Shown: in pieces, positions 1-5,082 of the stretch
Numbering within the stretch: the stretch's first letter is position 1
How the letters are laid out: every line of letters begins with the position of its first letter
DNA from: an uncultured Nitrospira sp.
GTDB taxonomy: Bacteria > Nitrospirota > Nitrospiria > Nitrospirales > UBA8639
Length of the DNA: 5,082 nt
NCBI GenBank assembly: GCA_902500695.1
Contig: CABVRQ010000138.1
Coordinates: 1-5,082 of the forward strand
Reading direction: 5' to 3'
The notes under the pieces: generated by a model
Told to the model about the DNA's origin: nothing
What the model saw: only the letters and a program-made list of their open reading frames with translations
The model's database searches: none
Position numbers and translations under genes: made by a program

Positions 1-60
1 GCGCGCGCAAGCTATCAAGTTGCGGCAAATAAGGCAGTGAGCTGTTAATTATTCTTTTCA
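1..60. other. Left edge, no recognisable gene
   Basis: The window opens with GCGCGCGC and continues as AT-rich sequence up to the possible left end of the IS relic. I see no start, motif or clear hairpin. It may be the flank of a gene outside the window. Confidence 0.4.
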
Positions 61-76
61 TGTGGCGGGATTGTCC
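61..76 (+). repeat. Possible left terminal inverted repeat of the IS630 relic
   Basis: TGTGGCGGGATTGTCC lies about 90 bases beyond the last recognisable C-terminal transposase codon. It pairs weakly with the minus strand of 1163-1177: the outer TGT and inner TTGTCC are shared, and the middle is poorly conserved. No duplicated TA is seen next to it. This is a suggestion only. Confidence 0.25.
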
Positions 77-149
77 TTTAACAACCAAAATGTTTCTGTA
101 CAAATAAATTCCGTCTCATCCAGTACCCGACATACCTGACAACTTTGAT

Positions 150-958
150 CAGGATGTGGCGGAACATGGCCACCCAGATATCTGCTGACCTTTTGAATAC
201 AGGGGACGTGTACTGCTCCTTTGCACCAAGCCATTCACCGATTAATCCAAAGACACCCAACACAACCGCCAGGCGGCCAGATTCAAAACTCTCGTGCAAT
301 GAGGTACAGCCAGGAATGGAAGGGAAGGTGAAACTGTGGACTCTCTTCAACCATCGAAGCAGACCGGATGCCTAAAAAACGCATTGCAGTCCACGATGAG
401 ATGAAAAAAACAGACCCGCGAATTTTCCAACCAAGCGAGGCTAGAAACCGGAGTGATTCCTGGCAACAACGCCAGGGCTGAAAGGCACTGATGCCTTCGA
501 GGGGTAGAAGGCTTGAGGGCGGAAAACAGGTTCATCGTGCCCTGTCGATTTTAATTGAGTGTTCGGTTCCCACACTGTTCTTTCCTCAAAACAAAGCCGT
601 GCTGAGTTTGACCCAGCACGTAGATTGGGCTCTCCTCGTTCGTACAGAAGACCAGGCTCTTGACGATTGGATTGAGGTAGAGCCCAGCCACTTCCTTCAG
701 TTTTTCGATGACCATGGGTCATAACTGAGTTAGGACATTTCATGACTTTCATTTTAAATCCTTTTGCTTTTAGATCGTTTTTGGCCATTGTTCAATACCA
801 CCTATGCAGTACTCAATGGACGAGAAGAGAAGAAGTGGTCCAGAAAGATTAACTGAGTGAGCCGAGCAGGGTGGGGATATTTTACTTAGACGACTGGAAG
901 AAAAACCTCGTCGCCAGAACGACGAATCTGTTTTAGGTTCTCTAGGTGACACAGCCAC
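150..958 (-). pseudogene. Remnant of an IS630-family DDE transposase, several frameshifts and a stop
   Basis: Translating the minus strand and switching frames rebuilds an IS630-type transposase in the right order. WRRGF at 916-902 fits the WRRRF end of the N-terminal helix-turn-helix. WTTSSL from 842 fits the THWSTR region. KAKGFKMK near 770-747 fits the family's KPHR stretch. VIEKLKEVAGLYLNP, CTNEESPIYVLGQTQ and LRKEQCG follow at 712-560. A stop codon (TAA, 551-553) interrupts just before TMNLFSALK. QPWRCCQESLRFL (480-442) is in another frame, matching the family's QPRHRHQEFLRFL. HLIVD (403-389) returns to the earlier frame, then RWLKR (356 down) shifts again, and KRSADI near 194-177 fits the C-terminal TKSADEI. 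Of the DDE triad, the first Asp is Asn (codon 640-638), the second Asp remains (391-389), and the Glu is probably 293-291. About 28 residues seem deleted between WRRGF and WTTSSL. The homology rests on remembered family motifs, but the ordered run of matches is hard to explain by chance. The protein cannot be made intact. Confidence 0.82.
899..925 (-). terminator. Weak candidate intrinsic terminator, minus strand
   Basis: Bases 908-913 (TCGTCG) and 920-925 (CGACGA) form a 6-bp stem with a 6-base loop. Read on the minus strand the stem is followed by GG and then five T residues (905-901). It could end transcripts coming through from the peroxidase gene, whose stop is about 310 bases upstream. 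The stem is short and lies inside the transposase relic over the WRRGF codons, so it may be accidental. Confidence 0.25.
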
Positions 959-1162
959 CTATGACTACCCGCAGCCCAAATTTCACCTTAAGATCCGGAC
1001 AGCAAACCCCATGGAGAAGGATTGTCTAGACCACGGGCTCAGACTTTACCTCTCACTCCGAACAAAGCCCTAATCACTAGAAGGGAAATCTGGGGCAATA
1101 TGTCCGATACCGTTCCCTAGCTCCTCATGACCTGTGTGATCATCCGTCAATGCCATAGCTCC

Positions 1163-1177
1163 GGACAACATGATACA
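1163..1177 (-). repeat. Possible right terminal inverted repeat of the IS630 relic
   Basis: On the minus strand this reads TGTATCATGTTGTCC, the partner of 61-76. It lies upstream of the recognisable N-terminal end of the transposase, as a terminal repeat should. It is 57 bases past the stop of the cytochrome peroxidase gene. The match is weak and gapped. Confidence 0.25.
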
Positions 1178-1234
1178 GATCATCGCGATGCCGATCTATA
1201 AATGAGTATTCACCATTCATCCTGGCAGGGAGGT

Positions 1235-2305
1235 TTACTCTGGTAACGTTGGAAACTCAAACGGAATCGGTTCTCCGGTCAATGCTTTCATGAAGGCAAT
1301 AAGGTCGGTTTTCTCTTGCGGCGTCAATCCCAGGGGTTTCATCAAAGGACTCAACTGGGGATTCGCCTTCCCGCCTTGATCAAAAAAGTCGACAACTTCC
1401 TCTAATGTTTTAAAAGCGCCGTCATGCATATACGGGGCGGATTCAGTAATACTTCGAAGCGTTGGAGTTTTAAATGCTCCTTTATCGCGTTCTCGAAGAG
1501 TCACATAATACCGGCCCAGATCTTCTTTCATCGGTCCTACTTGCGGCACTCCGAGGTTGTGAAACTGATTATCCGTAAAATTAGAATCGTTGTGACACAG
1601 GATGCACCGGCCTTTTCCTTTAAACACGTCCATCCCACGTTGGGCGTCTTCGCCCATCGCTTTGGGATCACCTAAAACAAATTTATCAAAAGCCGAATTG
1701 GTGGAGATGATTGTCCGTTCGTAGGCAGCTATCGCTTCGGCGATTCCCTGCAAACTCACCCCGGTTCCAAATACTTTCTGGAACTCTTCCTTATAGCCGT
1801 TTATCTTTGCAATTTTAGGAACCACACTTTCATGGGTCTCGGCCATCTCAACGGGATTATGAATAGGACCAATGGCCTGTTCTTCCAGAGAGCCGGCTCG
1901 ACCGTCCCAAAATTGGAAGGGATTAAATGCCGTGTTGTAGACAGTTGGCGATTGCCGGCCTCCCCGTAGTCCTCCAACTCCTGCCGAGGTTTGGTTGGGA
2001 TCGGCAAATCCCGTGACGGGGTTATGACAGAAAGCACAGGAGATCGCATTGTTTTTGGATAACCGTCCATCAAAATAGAGCTGCTTGCCCAAGGAAATTT
2101 TTGCGGCATAATTCAGATTTGTCGGTGGTGTGGGGACCGCCGTCGGAAGCGGGCCAATATCCGGAACCATATGACCATCCACCGTGATCATTCCTATTGG
2201 GGAATCTAACCCGGACTCACTTCCCATCCCGGTTGAAGCGATCATGAACAGTCCCATCATCCCGCAAACACATGCGCCAACTTTTCCCTTCATGCCTGTC
2301 CTCAT
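1235..2305 (-). CDS. Exported di-haem cytochrome c peroxidase (CCP/MauG family)
   Basis: The product is 356 residues and intact. Residues 1-28 form a signal peptide (basic MRTGMKGK, then a hydrophobic stretch, cleavage near 23-29), so the mature protein is periplasmic. Two c-type haem sites are present: C90-AF-C93-H94 and C234-IL-C237-H238. Between them lie FWDGRA, with W133, and EQAIGPIHNPVEM, with Q143 and E153. These match Trp94, Gln104 and Glu114 of the Pseudomonas aeruginosa enzyme at a constant offset of 39, with no gap. The C-terminal half has GAFKTPTLR, PYMHDG (291-296) and TLEEVVDFFDQGG. Family members reduce hydrogen peroxide to water with electrons from small cytochromes or cupredoxins; MauG relatives instead oxidise protein or small substrates. 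The residue equivalent to distal His71 is V110, and the Tyr/Met often found at the VVDFY position is F308. The ATG at 2305 is chosen because AGGAGG lies 10 bases upstream; the ATG at codon 5 is spaced worse. The family is certain, the substrate is not. Confidence 0.95.
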   Translation of the reverse strand: MRTGMKGKVGACVCGMMGLFMIASTGMGSESGLDSPIGMITVDGHMVPDIGPLPTAVPTPPTNLNYAAKISLGKQLYFDGRLSKNNAISCAFCHNPVTGFADPNQTSAGVGGLRGGRQSPTVYNTAFNPFQFWDGRAGSLEEQAIGPIHNPVEMAETHESVVPKIAKINGYKEEFQKVFGTGVSLQGIAEAIAAYERTIISTNSAFDKFVLGDPKAMGEDAQRGMDVFKGKGRCILCHNDSNFTDNQFHNLGVPQVGPMKEDLGRYYVTLRERDKGAFKTPTLRSITESAPYMHDGAFKTLEEVVDFFDQGGKANPQLSPLMKPLGLTPQEKTDLIAFMKALTGEPIPFEFPTLPE

Positions 2306-2315
2306 TGTCTTATTT

Positions 2316-2321
2316 CCTCCT
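2316..2321 (-). promoter_or_regulatory. Ribosome binding site of the cytochrome peroxidase gene
   Basis: A perfect AGGAGG on the minus strand ends 10 bases before the ATG at 2305. It supports that start over the in-frame ATG at 2293, which would sit 22 bases away. Confidence 0.8.
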
Positions 2322-2353
2322 GATTAAATTGGTCACATTCACCCCATGATGTA

Positions 2354-2378
2354 CAGTCAATCGCATCCCCGATAACTG
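2354..2378. promoter_or_regulatory. Imperfect inverted repeat between the divergent genes
   Basis: CAGT-ca-ATCG, a six-base spacer CATCCC, then CGAT-a-ACTG gives eight paired positions with an uneven bulge. It lies 49-73 bases upstream of the peroxidase start and about 190 bases upstream of hrpB. It could be an operator or an mRNA hairpin for the peroxidase gene. I do not recognise it as the site of a known regulator, and repeats this short occur by chance. Confidence 0.25.
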
Positions 2379-2405
2379 ACAAACGAGAGCAATCTATTTG
2401 AATAA

Positions 2406-2433
2406 TTCAGTGTACCGCGAATGTCCGTACAAT
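2406..2433 (+). promoter_or_regulatory. Weak candidate promoter for hrpB
   Basis: TACAAT at 2428-2433 differs from the sigma-70 -10 consensus at one base. The best -35 at suitable distance is TTCAGT at 2406-2411 (16-base spacing), matching the consensus at only three positions. Transcription from here would leave an untranslated leader of roughly 125 bases before the hrpB ATG. I found no clear promoter for the peroxidase gene on the other strand. Confidence 0.25.
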
Positions 2434-2566
2434 GGTAAGACTATTCACCCAAATGTGAAAGAGATGCTCCGACTTGGTCTTTTCAGGTACGTTCCCTATG
2501 CAACAGGAGAGCTTTGCTGCTTGATCGAAAACCGTGATCCACATTCTTACCTTCGCCTAATTTCAA

Positions 2567-5082
2567 ATGAAACGCCAATCCTACCCTATTGATGCAGTCG
2601 TTCCGCAATTACAACAGACGTTGAGGCAACAGCGTATCGTCCTCCTCACCGCACAGCCAGGCGCCGGCAAAACGACACAAATCCCGTTGGCCCTTCTTCA
2701 AGAGCCGTGGCTGATCCCCAAGACCATCATCATGCTGGAGCCTCGCCGGTTGGCGGCGCGTGCGGCCGCACGCCGCATGTCCGACCTCCTGGGAGAAGCC
2801 ATCGGCACCACCGTCGGGTACCGGACCCGGTTGGATACCAAAATCGGTCCGAACACAAAACTGGAAGTGGTGACCGAAGGCATTCTCACGAGAATACTTC
2901 AACACGACCCGTCATTACAGAACTATGGCCTGGTCATATTTGATGAATTCCATGAACGTAACCTGCAAGCCGATCTGGGCCTGGCCTTATGTCTGGAATC
3001 TCAGAAGGTATTTCGAGAAGACCTTCGACTGTTGATTATGTCGGCCACACTGGACATTCCAGCCATTTCCCAACAATTGAAACAGGCTCCAGTGATTACC
3101 TGCGAGGGAAAGATGTTTCCCGTCGAAACCCGCTACGTCGGGAAACCAGAGGATAAAAATTTCGACATGCAGGTGGCACAAACCATTCATCGTCTGCTGA
3201 TGACCGAACAGGGTAACCTCCTGGTCTTTCTTCCGGGTGCCGGAGAAATCCGACGAGTGGAGCGGTCCTTGGCGAACCTTCCGCTTGGCCCACAAATCCT
3301 TATCGCTCCGCTGTATGGTGATTTGTCCGCCCAGGCCCAGGACCACGCCATTCTGCCTCCCCCTGCCGGATGGCGCAAAGTGGTCTTATCCACCAACATT
3401 GCCGAATCCAGTCTGACCATCGAAGGCATTCGTCTCGTCGTGGATACCGGTCTCATGCGCGTGCCACGTTTTGATTCACGCAGCGGGATGAGCCGGCTAA
3501 CCACCCTCACGGTCTCACAACAATCGGCTGAACAGCGTCGCGGGCGGGCGGGACGCCTGGAACCGGGTCTGTGTGTGCGGTTCTGGTCTGAGGCCGAGCA
3601 GCGTACTCTCACCCCGCGTACCACACCGGAAATTTTGGATGCGGACCTGACCTCTCTTGCGTTGGAATTGGCGCAATGGGGGATTCAGGATCCACAGGAA
3701 TTGCTCTGGCTGGATCCTCCTCCTTTGGGGGCCATGGCTCAGGCGCGACAGCTTCTCCACTCCCTTGGCGCATTCGATGCCCAAGGCCACATTACCGATC
3801 ATGGCCGGGCGATGGCCGAACTCCCCATGCACCCGCGTCTTGCACATATGGTCCTGAAGGGAAAGGGGCTGGGAGCGGGAGCCTTGGCCTGTGATCTGGC
3901 CGCATCCCTTAGCGAACGAGATCTTTTCAAGGGATCCACCGCACGAGAACTTGCCGATCTCCGCAGCAGGTTTGATGTGCTCTATGGTGGCGCCCATGCC
4001 CAAAGGGATGCCGGATCCGTGGATAGGGGAACCATCCAACGTATTCGCCAAGTCTCTCAGGCATGGCAACGGAGGCTTCACATCACGACTCCTCGACATG
4101 TCCCCAAACAGCAGATTGATCAAATGGGTGTGCTCCTGGCGCTGGCCTATCCTGACCGGATTGCTCAACGACAATCCGGAGAGGCCAGACGATACCGGCT
4201 GGCCAATGGGCGAAGTACAAGATTCCATTACCCGGATCCATTGGAGCATGAAGAATGGCTCGTCATCGCAGACCTTAACGGCGCGCCGGCGACGGCACTC
4301 ATCTATATGGCTGTCCCGATTTCGCGTGAAGATCTGATGACCCATTGCGGGAATCTCATACAGTCAACGGATTCTGTGATGTGGGATGGATCGACGCAAG
4401 CGGTCAGGTCCATCAGGCAACGACGATTGGGAGAACTCATTCTGGAGGAAAGCCGCCTTCCCGATCCCGATCCTGATTTGGTGTTGACCGTCCTTCTCGA
4501 AGGCCTTCGAAACACGGGCCTCTCCTGTTTGCCCTGGACCCCCACCCTCAGAAACTGGCAGGCGCGCGTCCAATTTCTGCGACGCGTCACGGAACCGGGA
4601 TCTGCCTGGCCGGATGTCTCGGATGACACACTTCTTCACACTTTGGACCAGTGGCTTGGCCCCTATCTCACCAACCTCTCCAGTCTCAATCAGCTGAAAC
4701 GCATCGATCTTGCCTGGCCGCTTCAAGCACTCCTCTCTCCGGAACAACGGCGAACACTCGATATCCTGGCGCCCACCCATCTCACCGTGCCGACAGGTTC
4801 GCATATTCCCTTGGATTATCTTTCAGGTGAGATTCCCGTTCTGGCTGTCCGTCTCCAGGAAATATTCGGACAATGCGACACGCCCCGCCTGGTGAGCGGC
4901 AAAATCCCCGTTCTCATTCATCTGCTCTCTCCGGCCAGACGGCCCGTTCAGGTCACTCAGGACCTCACCAGCTTTTGGGCCACCGGTTATCAAGCGGTTA
5001 AAAAGGAATTGAAGGGCCGCTACCCCAAACACTTCTGGCCCGACGATCCCCTTCAAGCTCCGCCCACTCGCGGCATCAAAAA
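2567..5082 (+). CDS. hrpB: ATP-dependent helicase HrpB (3' end cut by the window)
   Basis: The open frame gives 838 residues plus two bases with no stop. The end, RYPKHFWPDDPLQAPPTRGIK, matches the last residues of HrpB proteins (usually a little over 800 aa), so only a few codons should be missing. HrpB is a cytoplasmic DExH-box RNA-helicase-like ATPase; its natural substrate is poorly known. Domain 1 shows Walker A GAGKT (32-36), motif Ia LEPRRLAAR (57-65), TEG (103-105), DEFHER (126-131) and SAT (159-161). Domain 2 shows FLPG (221-224), STNIAESSLTIEG (275-287) and QRRGRAGR (323-330). The helicase-associated region follows, with ELPMHPRLAHM (418-428) and CDLAASLSERD (442-452). The HrpB-specific C-terminal part includes LTSFWATGYQAVKKELKGRY (800-819). 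DEFH instead of DEAH is normal for HrpB. The ATG at 2567 is the first possible start, because an in-frame TAA lies at 2558-2560. No Shine-Dalgarno sequence precedes it. The peroxidase gene is divergent and functionally unrelated. Confidence 0.96.
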   Translation, partial: MKRQSYPIDAVVPQLQQTLRQQRIVLLTAQPGAGKTTQIPLALLQEPWLIPKTIIMLEPRRLAARAAARRMSDLLGEAIGTTVGYRTRLDTKIGPNTKLEVVTEGILTRILQHDPSLQNYGLVIFDEFHERNLQADLGLALCLESQKVFREDLRLLIMSATLDIPAISQQLKQAPVITCEGKMFPVETRYVGKPEDKNFDMQVAQTIHRLLMTEQGNLLVFLPGAGEIRRVERSLANLPLGPQILIAPLYGDLSAQAQDHAILPPPAGWRKVVLSTNIAESSLTIEGIRLVVDTGLMRVPRFDSRSGMSRLTTLTVSQQSAEQRRGRAGRLEPGLCVRFWSEAEQRTLTPRTTPEILDADLTSLALELAQWGIQDPQELLWLDPPPLGAMAQARQLLHSLGAFDAQGHITDHGRAMAELPMHPRLAHMVLKGKGLGAGALACDLAASLSERDLFKGSTARELADLRSRFDVLYGGAHAQRDAGSVDRGTIQRIRQVSQAWQRRLHITTPRHVPKQQIDQMGVLLALAYPDRIAQRQSGEARRYRLANGRSTRFHYPDPLEHEEWLVIADLNGAPATALIYMAVPISREDLMTHCGNLIQSTDSVMWDGSTQAVRSIRQRRLGELILEESRLPDPDPDLVLTVLLEGLRNTGLSCLPWTPTLRNWQARVQFLRRVTEPGSAWPDVSDDTLLHTLDQWLGPYLTNLSSLNQLKRIDLAWPLQALLSPEQRRTLDILAPTHLTVPTGSHIPLDYLSGEIPVLAVRLQEIFGQCDTPRLVSGKIPVLIHLLSPARRPVQVTQDLTSFWATGYQAVKKELKGRYPKHFWPDDPLQAPPTRGIK

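Larger units (their letters stand above)
61..1177 (-). mobile_element. Degenerate IS630-family insertion sequence (bounds tentative)
   Basis: The element is defined by the decayed minus-strand transposase described separately. The outer limits come from a weak pair of inverted ends: 61-76 on the plus strand (TGTGGCGGGATTGTCC) and 1163-1177 read on the minus strand (TGTATCATGTTGTCC). These match at 11 of 16 positions if one gap is allowed. The resulting length of about 1.1 kb suits IS630-family elements, and the transposase sits inside with the expected orientation. The flanking bases do not show the duplicated TA dinucleotide typical of IS630 insertion, so the ends may have drifted or been misplaced. 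That an IS relic is here is well supported; the exact ends are not. Confidence 0.5.

Noticed and set aside
78..350. 90-codon minus-strand open frame as a small membrane or hypothetical protein
   Set aside because: It begins inside the WLKR motif and ends after the SADI motif of the transposase C-terminus, so it is a fragment of the dead IS and not a gene of its own.
491..724. 77-codon plus-strand open frame
   Set aside because: It is antisense to the clearest part of the transposase relic (LKEVAGLYLNP to LRKEQCG), with no family resemblance.
441..788. 115-codon minus-strand open frame as an independent gene
   Set aside because: Its N-terminal part is a piece of the transposase relic, and the rest is out of frame with the recognisable motifs, which lie in the other two frames over the same bases.
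943..961. Stem TAGGTG / CACCTA with a 7-base loop
   Set aside because: No T run follows on either strand, and a 6-bp stem inside decayed IS sequence is expected by chance.
1177..1197. AGATC / GATCT arms around the palindrome CATCGCGATG
   Set aside because: The arms are short and no T run follows on the minus strand, so it does not look like a terminator for the peroxidase gene. No known site was recognised.
2272..2274. Lipoprotein cysteine (C12 in VGAC) in the peroxidase signal peptide
   Set aside because: There is no hydrophobic stretch before it; the hydrophobic core follows this cysteine, so an ordinary secretory signal fits better.
2609..2905. 98-codon minus-strand open frame at the hrpB 5' end
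   Set aside because: It is antisense to the Walker A and motif Ia region of hrpB and shows low-complexity arginine and glycine content typical of shadow frames.
3891..4337. 148-codon plus-strand open frame
   Set aside because: It is an out-of-frame shadow of the hrpB helicase-associated region.
3515..4345. 276-codon minus-strand open frame
   Set aside because: It lies wholly antisense to hrpB, which carries all expected helicase motifs here. The translation shows no recognisable domain.

Overview
This is a bacterial window with two intact protein genes arranged back to back and one decayed insertion sequence. The periplasmic di-haem cytochrome points to a Gram-negative bacterium. Its overall look would fit Nitrospira or a relative (phylum Nitrospirota), but that is an impression rather than a proof.

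Layout. Positions 1-60 hold nothing recognisable. From about 61 to at most 1177 lies a dead IS630-family insertion sequence. Its minus-strand transposase can still be read in pieces, across all three frames, from about 958 down to 150. No intact gene is present in this 1.2 kb. At 1235-2305 (minus) is an intact gene for an exported di-haem cytochrome c peroxidase of the CCP/MauG family. A 261-base intergenic region (2306-2566) separates it from the divergent gene on the plus strand. That gene, starting at 2567, encodes the DExH-box ATP-dependent helicase HrpB. It runs off the right edge only a few residues before its expected end; because it has no stop in the window, it is easily missed by ORF calling.

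The two intact genes have no known functional link. The peroxidase would take electrons from small periplasmic redox proteins to reduce hydrogen peroxide, or serve some other MauG-like oxidation. HrpB is a cytoplasmic helicase of poorly defined physiological role. They share only their intergenic region.

The points most worth a second look are the reconstruction of the IS630 transposase relic and the peroxidase haem ligands. The position equivalent to the distal histidine of the classical Pseudomonas peroxidatic haem is valine. I found no CRISPR array, RNA gene, defence system or clearly new system.
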